A program made the position numbers and the translations under genes. 64,000 nt of DNA, from assembly GCF_035514885.1 (NCBI RefSeq), contig NZ_DATJCH010000012.1, forward strand, positions 795,414-859,413, given 5' to 3'. The DNA is from Albibacterium sp035514885 (GTDB lineage Bacteria; Bacteroidota; Bacteroidia; Sphingobacteriales; Sphingobacteriaceae). Positions 34,729 to 43,852 of this stretch are shown here, in pieces. The notes beneath the pieces are model-generated. The model was not told the DNA's origin, did not search any database, and saw nothing but the letters and a program-made list of their open reading frames with translations. Within the stretch, counting starts at the first letter, position 1; the number at the start of each line of letters is the position of its first letter.

Positions 34729-34734
34729 TTTAAA

Positions 34735-36822
34735 CTATTTTTCAGTTTGTTGATTAAGATCCTTATCCAATTTTTGTATTGCTAAATCCTTAACATCCAA
34801 AACGGGTTTAGAATCCCACATTTTATAAAGATTATAAGCAAACACTAAATGAGAAAGCCACATTAAGCTACCCCCTATTGCGCGCCATAACCAATGTGGT
34901 GCCATCAGAATCACACTATCTAAAAACGGCTTTCCTTCCATCCACGATAAACCACGCAAGGTTCCTCCAATCATTAAAGGCACAGAATAAAACATCAAGC
35001 CAATTAGAGCCATCCAAAAATGAGCACCAACGGTTATTTGTGGAGGTTCTTTACCAGTTAAACGAGGAATAATAACATACATACCTGCCCAGATGAAGAA
35101 GGTAATAATTCCGTACATCGTTAAATGAGAGTGAGCAACCGTAAAGTCCGTAAAGTGCCAATATAAATTGGTTTCCCTAAAAGCTTCTGCCGTACCCTGC
35201 AACGATCCTGTAAAATAGAATACGATTCCTACAATAAAGAAAGGCAAAGTATAACTATCTGTAATCTTATGCCATCCACCCTTAAAAGTCATCACAAAAT
35301 TGGTCGTACCAGCCACTACCGGAATAACCATTCCCACACTTCCTACAATAGCCACTGTTTGTAACCACCAAGGGATAGAGCTAAACACAAAGTGATGAGA
35401 TCCTATCAGTGTGTAAAAAAGTATTTGAGTCCAATAGGCAAGTATCCCCAAACTATATGAATAAATCGGTTGATTCAATTGCTGAGGAAGATAGTAATAT
35501 ACAATACCCAGCGTAAACATCATAAACCACATTCCAACACCCTGGTGCATGTAATATCCTTGTACAATCGTTTCACCAAGACCTGTTTGCCAGAAAGGCA
35601 AATAGGCAACCAAAGTAATCACGATAGCAAAGATCAGTGCCGCAACCATATACCAATTTGATATGTATATCTCTTTTGTTTTACGTGAAGCTATGGTCTT
35701 CAAAAAGTTATAAAGCGTAATGATCAATGCAATTGCAAATAATAACATGATAGGCCAAATGTACTCGCGAAATTCACCACCACCATTATTGATACCTGCC
35801 ATTAGAGCAATGGTCCCGAATAATACTGCCGCATTAATTAAAATCAGCGTGATCCATCCTAACTTATAACTAAAAAGTACATTATTCCCTACCCTAGGTA
35901 CAGAGTAGTATCCCAAACCTAACATCCCCAAAGATGCCCATCCCCAAAACACTGAATTGGTATGAACAGGCCTCAGCCTTCCAAAACTCAGCCAGCTGGT
36001 GTGATCAATATCGGGTGCTACAAATTTAATACCTACATACTCTCCTACAGATGTACCAAAAATCAACCAAAATGTAGCAGTAGCTGCAAACCATAATACC
36101 AATTTTGCTAGCTTCGGATCAACTGAGGGTCTTTTTGTAGCTTTCTTTTTAACCGCAACAAATGGTAATGAGGTATCCGGATTTTCAGTTATCAAACCTT
36201 TTCTATCTGCTACAGGCTGGTTTCCTGACAGTTCCTGTTGTGAAAGTTGAAAATCAACTGCCTCTTGTCTGCTTTTAATCGTTTCTTCTAATTCATCTTC
36301 AGGTAATGATTCTAAGTATTCAGCTAATTTCTTAGCCTCTCTATGCTTGTTTTTATCACTAATTCTATTGATAGATTTTCTAACCCGTCCGGCTAATAAT
36401 AAAACACCTACTATAATGGGAATCGCAACTAAAATTAAAGTAATTATAATACCTCCGCTCGACATTACTTCTCGTTCAGCATCTACACCTTCTTGTCCAT
36501 AACTCAAATGGCCAATCAAACATAAACCTGCAATGGCCAGACCGCTTATCATATTTTTAGAAGCAGCTTTAAAAGATGCAGCTTTCTCTCTTACTTTACG
36601 AAACTCCTCTATTTGCTTTTTATTTAATGTATTTATATAATGCTTAAACCGTTCCTCATCATTTTTAAAACCCATATGATCCGTATCTCCTCTAATCTGC
36701 TTCATATTTAATAAAACAGATATTGCAAATAATAATACAATAATACTTATCACGGCCAACAGAACAATAAAACCATTAATCCATAGGCTTGAAATTGCCA
36801 ATTGAAAAGTCGTTGAAATCAT
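34735..36822 (-). CDS. ccoN: cbb3-type cytochrome c oxidase subunit I with N-terminal extension
   Basis: From about residue 240 this is a 12-helix haem-copper oxidase core with LRPVHTNSVFWGW, QGYYMHQGVGMWFMM, the CuB histidine pair in LIGSHHFVFSS, and HFTDFTVAHSHLTMYG carrying the haem ligands. This CcoN subunit reduces O2 to water and pumps protons, usually at low oxygen. The first 240 residues are an extension with about three more membrane helices (12-38, 91-104 and 123-146) and a charged soluble segment. I choose the ATG of MISTTFQLAISSLWINGF. An ATG 141 nt upstream would overlap the ABC permease gene and read through the promoter. Confidence 0.92.
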   Translation of the reverse strand: MISTTFQLAISSLWINGFIVLLAVISIIVLLFAISVLLNMKQIRGDTDHMGFKNDEERFKHYINTLNKKQIEEFRKVREKAASFKAASKNMISGLAIAGLCLIGHLSYGQEGVDAEREVMSSGGIIITLILVAIPIIVGVLLLAGRVRKSINRISDKNKHREAKKLAEYLESLPEDELEETIKSRQEAVDFQLSQQELSGNQPVADRKGLITENPDTSLPFVAVKKKATKRPSVDPKLAKLVLWFAATATFWLIFGTSVGEYVGIKFVAPDIDHTSWLSFGRLRPVHTNSVFWGWASLGMLGLGYYSVPRVGNNVLFSYKLGWITLILINAAVLFGTIALMAGINNGGGEFREYIWPIMLLFAIALIITLYNFLKTIASRKTKEIYISNWYMVAALIFAIVITLVAYLPFWQTGLGETIVQGYYMHQGVGMWFMMFTLGIVYYYLPQQLNQPIYSYSLGILAYWTQILFYTLIGSHHFVFSSIPWWLQTVAIVGSVGMVIPVVAGTTNFVMTFKGGWHKITDSYTLPFFIVGIVFYFTGSLQGTAEAFRETNLYWHFTDFTVAHSHLTMYGIITFFIWAGMYVIIPRLTGKEPPQITVGAHFWMALIGLMFYSVPLMIGGTLRGLSWMEGKPFLDSVILMAPHWLWRAIGGSLMWLSHLVFAYNLYKMWDSKPVLDVKDLAIQKLDKDLNQQTEK

Positions 36823-36849
36823 CTTTAAATCTATTATAATACGATATGA

Positions 36850-36857
36850 CAAAACTA
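36850..36857 (-). promoter_or_regulatory. Promoter -7 box of the cbb3 oxidase operon
   Basis: The minus strand reads TAGTTTTG (TAnnTTTG), 28 nt before the chosen ccoN ATG. No TTG lies at -33, as may happen at activator-dependent promoters. I see no clear Fnr-type dyad. Confidence 0.45.
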
Positions 36858-36925
36858 AATAAAATATATTAATATAAAAGACTATTTTATCCTTTATTGC
36901 AAAACGAAAAATAAACCGCGGTGAG

Positions 36926-38038
36926 CTAAGCTGTTTTCCTATAATTCCAAATAGCCCATCCATTTAATACAATTCCAAAACCAATGATATAAACAAACTC
37001 CAACTGCACATCTGCAAACTCACTTCCTTTCAGCATAATCATACGTACTACACGAATAAAATGTGTTATTGGCATTAAATTCGAAATACCCCTAGCCCAG
37101 TCCGGCATACTTTCTACCGAAGTAAATAAACCTCCCATTAATGTAAAAATCATCATAAAGAAAAAGGCTAAAAACATGGCCTGAATCTGATTATCGCTAA
37201 AAGTTGAAATCAACAAACCAAAGCCTAAAATTGCTATTAAATAGAATGCAGCAAATAGGTAAAGCAACAAGTAATTACCTTCGGAAACAATGCCGTAAAA
37301 CAACCAGCAGACTATAAGTCCGAGTGTAAAAACGACTATTCCCATAATCCAAAAAGGAATAAGTTTCCCTAAAATAAATTGCCACTTCTTAATTGGACTC
37401 ACATTGATCTGCTCAATAGTCCCTGCCTCCTTCTCTCTTACAATATTCAAAGACGAAAGAAATCCACCAATCATAGTTAATAGCAAAACCAGAATTCCCG
37501 GAACCAAATAATACTTAAATTCCGCTAAGGGATTAAACCAGGTTGAAAAGGTCACATTAATTATACCGTTCGAAGTATCTACATCTTGTCTATTAATTTC
37601 CAGATCAGCATTAAAGTCTGCGATAATAGCATTCAAATAGCTACCACCCAAAGAAGCCTTTGTCCCCTCAATAGCATCAACAGATAACCCTATTTCCTGC
37701 TTTCCTTCCCGAACCAGATTTCTCTCAAAACCTGCAGGTATTTCCAACACCACATCGGCCTCATTCTTTTCAACATAATTCAAGGCATCAGTAAAGGATG
37801 CCTCCATGCTCACTATTTTAAAATATCCCGAAGAACCAATCTTACTAATAAGTTGTTGCGAATAATTACTATGGTCATGATCTACAATAGACAGATTAAT
37901 ATTCTTTACCTCTAAATCCATTGCCAAAGGAAGAATAATTAGCTGTACAGTAGGCATCATAAACATCATTACAAGGATGATTTTATCACGAAAAATCTGT
38001 CTGAATTCTTTCTGTAAAAGAAACCTTAATATTTTCAT
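36926..38038 (-). CDS. ABC-2 type permease, YbhR-like
   Basis: This 370-residue protein has one N-terminal helix, a large extracytoplasmic domain (about 45-180) and five C-terminal helices, the layout of YbhR/YhhJ-type ABC-2 permeases. The conserved cytoplasmic elbow is NIVREKEAGTIEQINVSPI. It overlaps the preceding permease gene by 4 nt (ATGA), so the two are coupled and likely pair as a heterodimer. It is the last gene of the seven-gene exporter operon. The substrate is unknown. Confidence 0.88.
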   Translation of the reverse strand: MKILRFLLQKEFRQIFRDKIILVMMFMMPTVQLIILPLAMDLEVKNINLSIVDHDHSNYSQQLISKIGSSGYFKIVSMEASFTDALNYVEKNEADVVLEIPAGFERNLVREGKQEIGLSVDAIEGTKASLGGSYLNAIIADFNADLEINRQDVDTSNGIINVTFSTWFNPLAEFKYYLVPGILVLLLTMIGGFLSSLNIVREKEAGTIEQINVSPIKKWQFILGKLIPFWIMGIVVFTLGLIVCWLFYGIVSEGNYLLLYLFAAFYLIAILGFGLLISTFSDNQIQAMFLAFFFMMIFTLMGGLFTSVESMPDWARGISNLMPITHFIRVVRMIMLKGSEFADVQLEFVYIIGFGIVLNGWAIWNYRKTA

Positions 38039-39141
38039 TCCAGCCTGATTTTAAAGTTCTTTAAAGCAATTCCAAGCAAAGCAAGCGTCATAACAACCAA
38101 TACCAGAGTTTCTTTCCATATATAGGCAAAGCCCAGTCCCTTAAGCATCACGGATTTAATAATCAGAAAATACCATCTGGATGGAACGATATGAGAAATA
38201 ACCTGGAATACCCGAGGCATATTCTCTATCGGAAACATAAAGCCTGTAAAAATAAGCGTCGGTATCATCATACCCATAATCGATAAAAGCAAAGCTGCCT
38301 GTTGAGATGAAGTAACATTTGAAATTAATAAACCAAAAGAAAGACAAGTTATAATGAACAGTGTGCTGACCAAAAACAACAATACTATACTACCCTTGAT
38401 TTCAACATTTAATACAAAAACTGCCAACAGTATAATGAGAGTGAAATTGGCTAAGGATAATACTAAATACGGTACAGCCTTGGAAATCAGAACAAAAATA
38501 GGCTTGAACGGGGATACCAATAATACCTCCATGGTTCCAAGTTCCTTCTCTTTCACAACAGCCACTGCTGTTAATGCCGTACATACAATCATTAATATCA
38601 AAGCCATAACTCCCGGAATGAAATTTAAAGACCCATTACCTTCCTCATTATAAAGCATCCTTGTTTCAGGAACAATCCTATAAGGCAAAGCTGCAGTTGG
38701 TGAAATCTCCTGTTGATAGTTCGCGATAATCGCTGTTAAATAATTTATTAAGGTTTTAGCGGTATTGGGATCCGAACCATCTGCAATAATTTGAACCTGC
38801 GCCTTTCCTGAATGCAATAAATCTTTACCAAAATCAGGAGGAAAAACAAGTATGCATTTCACATCACCTTTCTTCAATGTACTTTCTATTTCCTGTTCAC
38901 TCAAGGATGTTTCGTCTACAATAAAATACGAAGAAGATTTAATCTTGTTAATCAGCTGTTCCGTATTTGCATCCCGTGAATTATCCGAAATACTAATATG
39001 AGAGTTCTTAACTTCACTGGTTATTGCATATCCGAATAGAAGTATTTGAGCAATCGGTAAACCAAACATGATTAACAAAGTACGTTTATCACGAAAAACA
39101 TGGTAGAACTCCTTTCTAATAAATACAAATAACTGTTTCAT
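38035..39141 (-). CDS. ABC-2 type permease, YbhS-like
   Basis: The layout is the same as the partner permease: N-terminal helix after FIRKEFYHVFRDKRTLL, an external domain, then five helices with VAVVKEKELGTMEVLLVSPF as the coupling elbow. I use the ATG giving MKQLFVFIRKEF (368 residues, nearly equal to the partner's 370). An ATG 60 nt upstream would overlap the ATPase gene and add a non-conserved leader. It follows the second ATPase gene by 10 nt. Confidence 0.88.
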   Translation of the reverse strand: MKQLFVFIRKEFYHVFRDKRTLLIMFGLPIAQILLFGYAITSEVKNSHISISDNSRDANTEQLINKIKSSSYFIVDETSLSEQEIESTLKKGDVKCILVFPPDFGKDLLHSGKAQVQIIADGSDPNTAKTLINYLTAIIANYQQEISPTAALPYRIVPETRMLYNEEGNGSLNFIPGVMALILMIVCTALTAVAVVKEKELGTMEVLLVSPFKPIFVLISKAVPYLVLSLANFTLIILLAVFVLNVEIKGSIVLLFLVSTLFIITCLSFGLLISNVTSSQQAALLLSIMGMMIPTLIFTGFMFPIENMPRVFQVISHIVPSRWYFLIIKSVMLKGLGFAYIWKETLVLVVMTLALLGIALKNFKIRLE

Positions 39142-39151
39142 ATCTGCATCG

Positions 39152-39895
39152 TTAATTGTCCGATCTTGTTGCACTCCTGGCAAGCTGATAGAAAACCTCA
39201 TCCATTGAACTGGCAGAATAGTTTTTCCTCAGATTTTCTGGTGTATCAAGTGCTTCGATTCTACCATCCACCATAATGGATATGCGATTGCAATATTCTG
39301 CTTCATCCATATAATGTGTAGTTACAAAAACGGTTATACCTGCTGCTGTTGCTTCATAGATCATATCCCAAAACTGTCTTCTGGTAACCGGATCAACTCC
39401 TCCGGTAGGTTCATCCAGGAATACAATTTTAGGTTGATGAAAAATAGCTACAGAAAAAGCAAGCTTCTGCTTCCATCCCAGAGGAAGTTCTCCTACCATT
39501 TTATTCACCTCTTTTTCTAATCCAAGTCTCTGAATTAAATCAGCACGCCGTACACGAATTTCAGAACGCTCTACCCCATATATTCCACCAAAAAATTCAA
39601 TATTTTCAGAAACAGTTAAATTCTCATAGAGTGAAAATTTCTGACTCATATAACCGATATTCTTTTTGATAGACTCCTGCTGCTTATATACATCAAAACC
39701 TGCAACAGTCGCTTTTCCCGAACTTGGATAAGACAAGCCACATAAAATGCGCATAGCTGTTGTTTTTCCTGCACCATTTGCTCCGAGAAAACCAAACACC
39801 TCACCTCTGTACACATCAAAGCTGATTTTGTTGACTGCATAGAAGTCACCAAACTGCTTCGTTAAATCTTCACAAACAATTACCTTCTCCTCCAT
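39152..39895 (-). CDS. ABC transporter ATPase matching the C-terminal half of YbhF
   Basis: The Walker A motif GANGAGKTT and Walker B IVFLDEPTGGVDP are intact, but the ABC signature is LPLGWKQKL in place of LSGGQ. The same degenerate signature is known in the second half of E. coli YbhF, so it is a trait of the subfamily rather than decay. With the first ATPase (11 nt upstream) it would make an asymmetric pair with one canonical site and one altered site. It powers the two ABC-2 permeases encoded next. Confidence 0.9.
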   Translation of the reverse strand: MEEKVIVCEDLTKQFGDFYAVNKISFDVYRGEVFGFLGANGAGKTTAMRILCGLSYPSSGKATVAGFDVYKQQESIKKNIGYMSQKFSLYENLTVSENIEFFGGIYGVERSEIRVRRADLIQRLGLEKEVNKMVGELPLGWKQKLAFSVAIFHQPKIVFLDEPTGGVDPVTRRQFWDMIYEATAAGITVFVTTHYMDEAEYCNRISIMVDGRIEALDTPENLRKNYSASSMDEVFYQLARSATRSDN

Positions 39896-39906
39896 TTATG
39901 CTTAAT

Positions 39907-40824
39907 TTACTTTTGTGATAACCAGATAAAATTATCCTCAATAGTTGGTGCGATAGTTTTTATATCCACATACTTATGCCCGTGTTTTTCAGCGTAATTC
40001 TTTAACAAAGCAATGTTGTCTACCTTATCGTCCTTTACAATTAATCGTAAATACTCTCCAGAAGCATAAGCTGTAGCAACAACATCAGAATTCCTGAAAT
40101 CTGTCAGAAGTTTATAAATATTATCAGATTTTGCAGCGTATAATGTTTTTGGAAATGCTTTTACAATATTTTCCGGAGTTTCTACAGAAAGGATCTTACC
40201 ATTTTGAATCAATGCGATGCGTTCGCACAAGGTTGCTTCATCCATATATGGAGTAGAAACCAGAATAGTTATTCCCTGCTGCTTCAACTTCTTTAACATA
40301 TCCCAGAACTCCTTTCTCGAAACAGCATCTACGCCTGTTGTTGGTTCATCCAATAAAAGAACATCGGGTTTATGAATTAATGCACAACATAAAGCCAACT
40401 TCTGTTTCATTCCTCCAGAAAGCTTGCCTGCTCTACGGTCCTTAAACGGACTAATCTGATCATAGATATCTTTTATCAAATCATAATTCTCTTCGATAGT
40501 TGTACCAAATACTGTAGCAAAGAATTCAAGGTTCTCTTTGATAGTCAAATCCTGGTATAAGCTAAATTTCCCTGGCATATAACCAACCCTATTACGAATG
40601 GCCTGATAATCTTTTACAACATCAAAACCGGCTACGCGAGCCGACCCTTTATCTGCAAGTAAAACCGTGGTTAAGATTCGAAAAATAGATGTCTTTCCAG
40701 CTCCATCCGGACCAATTAGTCCAAATAACTCCCCTTCCTTCACACTGAACGACACATCATCCACTGCTATAACATTCCCCTTATCGTATGTCTTGTGAAT
40801 ATTTTCGAGTGTTACAGCATCCAT
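39907..40824 (-). CDS. ABC transporter ATPase matching the N-terminal half of YbhF
   Basis: The protein has Walker A GPDGAGKTS, a canonical signature LSGGMKQKL and Walker B VLLLDEPTTGVD. A C-terminal extension of about 80 residues (TLYAAKSDNIYKLLTDF onward) lies after the nucleotide-binding domain. In E. coli YbhF this domain and the next one are a single chain; here they are two genes. It is preceded by the HlyD adaptor gene with an 8-nt gap. Confidence 0.9.
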   Translation of the reverse strand: MDAVTLENIHKTYDKGNVIAVDDVSFSVKEGELFGLIGPDGAGKTSIFRILTTVLLADKGSARVAGFDVVKDYQAIRNRVGYMPGKFSLYQDLTIKENLEFFATVFGTTIEENYDLIKDIYDQISPFKDRRAGKLSGGMKQKLALCCALIHKPDVLLLDEPTTGVDAVSRKEFWDMLKKLKQQGITILVSTPYMDEATLCERIALIQNGKILSVETPENIVKAFPKTLYAAKSDNIYKLLTDFRNSDVVATAYASGEYLRLIVKDDKVDNIALLKNYAEKHGHKYVDIKTIAPTIEDNFIWLSQK

Positions 40825-40831
40825 TTTTCCC

Positions 40832-41770
40832 TTACTTAAAGATCACTTCTCCGTACATCCCTATTTTTAAATAACCATCATTTACGACGCTGACCTTAAT
40901 AGCATATACCTGATTTGCTCGTTCATTCTTAGTCTGTATCGTCTTAGGAGTAAACTCAGATTTACTTGCTATCCAAATAATCGAACCTATATAAGATTTA
41001 AAGTCTGACGCCCCACTATCAATCCTAACTTTAACCTGCTGACCAACCTTGATCTGAGACAATTGATCTCCGGTAATATAGGCCCGTAAATTAAGTGTGT
41101 CGGTATTAGCAATTTTATAAAGTGGCTTACCAACAATAGCCATCTCCCCTTTTAAAGCATAGGTCATTAATACAGTGCCCGCAATCGGATTAATGATTTT
41201 ACCTCTATTAATCTGCTCCTGATATTGTTCAGCTACCTTCTCCAATGGTGCTCTTTCACTAAGTATGGAACGATTTTGAGTCGCTGTATTGGAGTTATTA
41301 AGTTTAATTTGCTGGCGTGTAACACCAATTTGTTTTTCCAATTGATCAATTTGTGCATTGATATCATCCAATTGCTTTTGCGTAGCAGCATCTGCTTTTA
41401 CTAAATTACGCGTACGTTCCCGCTCATTCACTAAATGATTTAATTGAGATTCCTGAACAGTCAGTTGCTTTTGAACCAGAGCTGTTTGCTCACTGGCATC
41501 ACTTGTTTTTTCCTGAAGCGTTTTTATAGTAGCCTCCGTCTGATCTTTCTGAAGCTGTACCAAGGTTACATCTATTTGTCCAACCTCCGCCCCGGCAGCT
41601 AATTGCTCACCCTCACTTAGCTTAAAAGCAAGCAATTCACCATTCTGCTGTGCTGATACAATTACTTCATCTGCTTCAAAGTTACCGGACGCATCATAAT
41701 CCTTATTATTCTGCCCACAAAAACTAAGCAGGATAACCGGTACAAGTAATATGGATTTAAGTGCTTTCAT
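40832..41770 (-). CDS. HlyD-type adaptor lipoprotein (YbhG-like)
   Basis: A lipobox (LLSFCGQ) shows a lipoprotein. A half-lipoyl motif (NGELLAFKLSEGEQLAAGAE) comes next, then a long coiled-coil hairpin (about 70-180, rich in Gln and Glu), the second half-lipoyl (NPIAGTVLMTYALKGE) and beta domains. At 312 residues it is close to YbhG (332). It should link the two-ATPase/two-permease inner-membrane unit with the TolC-type protein encoded just upstream. Confidence 0.9.
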   Translation of the reverse strand: MKALKSILLVPVILLSFCGQNNKDYDASGNFEADEVIVSAQQNGELLAFKLSEGEQLAAGAEVGQIDVTLVQLQKDQTEATIKTLQEKTSDASEQTALVQKQLTVQESQLNHLVNERERTRNLVKADAATQKQLDDINAQIDQLEKQIGVTRQQIKLNNSNTATQNRSILSERAPLEKVAEQYQEQINRGKIINPIAGTVLMTYALKGEMAIVGKPLYKIANTDTLNLRAYITGDQLSQIKVGQQVKVRIDSGASDFKSYIGSIIWIASKSEFTPKTIQTKNERANQVYAIKVSVVNDGYLKIGMYGEVIFK

Positions 41771-41777
41771 TTTAAGA

Positions 41778-43070
41778 TTATTTTTTACCAGAAGTGTACT
41801 TTAGGTTATATATCGTCTGTAATAATTGAATTCTATGCAGTATCTGAGTTTGCCGAGCTAAATTCTCAGCATTCAATTGAGCTATAAAATCACGAACAGT
41901 AATTACTCCATTATCCAGCTGAGCTTTGGATGATTCCTTTACAGATGCTCTGAAGGTTATTGCTTTTTCATCCTCAATAATGAGTTTCTTATATTTTAGA
42001 AGCTGGGCTTCTTGCTGCTTTAGCTCAAGATTCGTATTAAACAAAAAAGTCTCTTTTTCTGCTTCCAGCGACTGACGGTTAAAATTCAATATTTTTTTAT
42101 TATTCGATAAAGTGTAAAGACTTCCGAATGCCCAATTTAAACGCAGACCACCTATGTACCAGAAATCCGCCCTATCTTCAATAATGTTTAATGTCGGCCT
42201 GCCATACGCACCCTGAAAAAATGCATTAATCTTAGGCAGATAGTCTGAGTGAAGTTGCTTCTCCTGAATATCATAAGATTTCTTCCTGCTAGCAAATAGC
42301 ATCAATTCTGGTCTGTCAATTTCAGAAGAGATTTCAGATTCAGCAGGCATAATAAGCTGATCGGCTTCAGTAAAACTAACTCCTGTGAATAAAGACAACA
42401 TCTGTAAATAAGAATTTATGTTCCCCGTAAATTCAATTGTTGCAGATTCTACGACTGATAATTCAGCTTTCAATTCATCCACATTACTTCTATATGCCAC
42501 CCCATTCTCCAAAGCAGCAATCATTTTATCTACAGCAAGTTGAAGATCTTCTTTGCGCAATTCGTTCTGTTTTAACTGCTCCTTCATTAAAAGAACAGAG
42601 AAATACAGCTGATTTATCCTACCTCTTAAAGCATACAGATCAACGTTCAACTGTTGTCTTTGCGTTTCGGCATTTACCCTTGCTAAGCCTTTTTGATTTC
42701 TTAATTGTCCACCATCAAACACAAGTTGATTAACTTCTCCCTGAACCTTATATTGATCCTTACTTAGCTCCGGGATATTTACTCCCGGCATAGCTGATAA
42801 AGCATCCGGAAAACTAATTGTTTCCGACTGATAACTTGCCTGTCCCATGATATTTACTTGAGGCAAATAAAGTTTTGATACATTGGAAATGCTATAGTCG
42901 CGAGTAGCTTCAATCAGATCTTGTTTTTTAATTAAAGGATAGTTCTCTTCTGCCAATTGATAGCATTCCTCCAGTTTAAATACCCGATTTTGTGCCAACA
43001 CAGGGAAAGCAAAGAAGCAAAGTCCGATACAGATTAAATTTATTCTAAAACCTACCTTTATCTTATACAT
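41778..43070 (-). CDS. TolC-family outer-membrane protein of the Ybh-like exporter
   Basis: The signal peptide (ICIGLCFFAFPVLAQ) is followed by two OEP repeats (LEECYQLAEENYPLIKKQ; VRDFIAQLNAENLARQ). The 430-residue length is normal for TolC-like ducts. It is the second gene of the operon, 4 nt after the TetR gene and 7 nt before the adaptor. Having a dedicated duct in the operon differs from E. coli ybhGFSR, which relies on a separate TolC. Confidence 0.88.
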   Translation of the reverse strand: MYKIKVGFRINLICIGLCFFAFPVLAQNRVFKLEECYQLAEENYPLIKKQDLIEATRDYSISNVSKLYLPQVNIMGQASYQSETISFPDALSAMPGVNIPELSKDQYKVQGEVNQLVFDGGQLRNQKGLARVNAETQRQQLNVDLYALRGRINQLYFSVLLMKEQLKQNELRKEDLQLAVDKMIAALENGVAYRSNVDELKAELSVVESATIEFTGNINSYLQMLSLFTGVSFTEADQLIMPAESEISSEIDRPELMLFASRKKSYDIQEKQLHSDYLPKINAFFQGAYGRPTLNIIEDRADFWYIGGLRLNWAFGSLYTLSNNKKILNFNRQSLEAEKETFLFNTNLELKQQEAQLLKYKKLIIEDEKAITFRASVKESSKAQLDNGVITVRDFIAQLNAENLARQTQILHRIQLLQTIYNLKYTSGKK

Positions 43071-43074
43071 AGCC

Positions 43075-43701
43075 TTAACTTTCTATTATTTTACCAATCC
43101 AGATAGGAATAAGTTTTTTTCTTTCTTCCATTAAGCTTCTAAAAGCTTCTTCTTCTAATCCCGCTGCCTTTTCAAGCACCCGTCTTCCTAAAAATGGAAA
43201 TATAATTAAGCCAATGATGTTTACCAGAATATGTATCGGATTAACTTCCAACTTCTTGTCTGAATTTAACTGATTTAATTGTTTAAAGAAAAATGAACCT
43301 TTAATCATCTCTGCATTTTTTAGAAATGCTGGAAACTTATTAGATCCGGAAAGAATTTCATTGACGATAAACAACGGAAAATCCGGATTATTTAACAATT
43401 GGTCAATGTAATGATCTACTATTAATTCAATCTTGGTATTTAAGCTGGTACTCTCATCCGTTATAATAACTTTAATCTCAGAGAACAATTTCTCAATTGT
43501 TTCAATCATGATAAGATCAAAAAGCTTCTGCTTACTTCTGAAATAATAATTAACCAAGGCCAGATTAATATCAGCTTCAGCAGCGATATCCCTAACCTTT
43601 GTTGAGACAAAACCCTTACGGGTGAAAACCACACGAGCGGCTTCCTTAATCTTCTCTTCAGTAGAAGCATCTATGCTCTGTTTCTCATTACCTTTTGCCA
43701 T
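43075..43701 (-). CDS. TetR/AcrR regulator, CecR-like, first gene of the exporter operon
   Basis: This 208-residue protein has a TetR HTH (IKEAARVVFTRKGFVSTKV, then INLALVNYYFRSKQKLFDLI, about 17-62) and a C-terminal ligand domain. Its position ahead of a YbhGFSR-like exporter is the same as E. coli CecR (YbiH), which responds to antibiotics. That equivalence is by analogy only. The promoter in front contains a dyad suited to a TetR dimer, so it probably represses its own operon. Confidence 0.87.
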   Translation of the reverse strand: MAKGNEKQSIDASTEEKIKEAARVVFTRKGFVSTKVRDIAAEADINLALVNYYFRSKQKLFDLIMIETIEKLFSEIKVIITDESTSLNTKIELIVDHYIDQLLNNPDFPLFIVNEILSGSNKFPAFLKNAEMIKGSFFFKQLNQLNSDKKLEVNPIHILVNIIGLIIFPFLGRRVLEKAAGLEEEAFRSLMEERKKLIPIWIGKIIES

Positions 43702-43746
43702 ATCTAATCATTCTTAAGGATCAATTCTCATCAAAAATAAATAAAG

Positions 43747-43775
43747 CAAATTTATTAAACAACTGTTTAAAACAA
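43747..43775 (-). promoter_or_regulatory. Full promoter with an operator-like palindrome in its spacer (exporter operon)
   Basis: On the minus strand TTG (43773-43775) and TAAATTTG (43747-43754) are 18 nt apart. The spacer holds TTAAACA-AC-TGTTTAA (43755-43770), 7-bp arms around two bases. A TetR dimer bound there would block RNA polymerase directly. The start lies near 43740, leaving a leader of about 40 nt. Confidence 0.6.
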
Positions 43776-43852
43776 TTATTTAAACTTACAACAGAAGATC
43801 TATTTTAGCTCAATCTTAGAGGGGATTTACCTCTGTCCCAACCTTTTCAGAA

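Noticed and set aside
36823..36963. Longer ccoN starting inside the ABC permease gene
   Set aside because: The extra 47 residues are Ile/Tyr-rich, overlap the upstream gene by 38 nt and cover a consensus -7 box.
39142..39201. Longer YbhS-like permease starting inside the ATPase gene
   Set aside because: The extra 20 residues look non-conserved, and the later ATG gives the same length as the partner permease.
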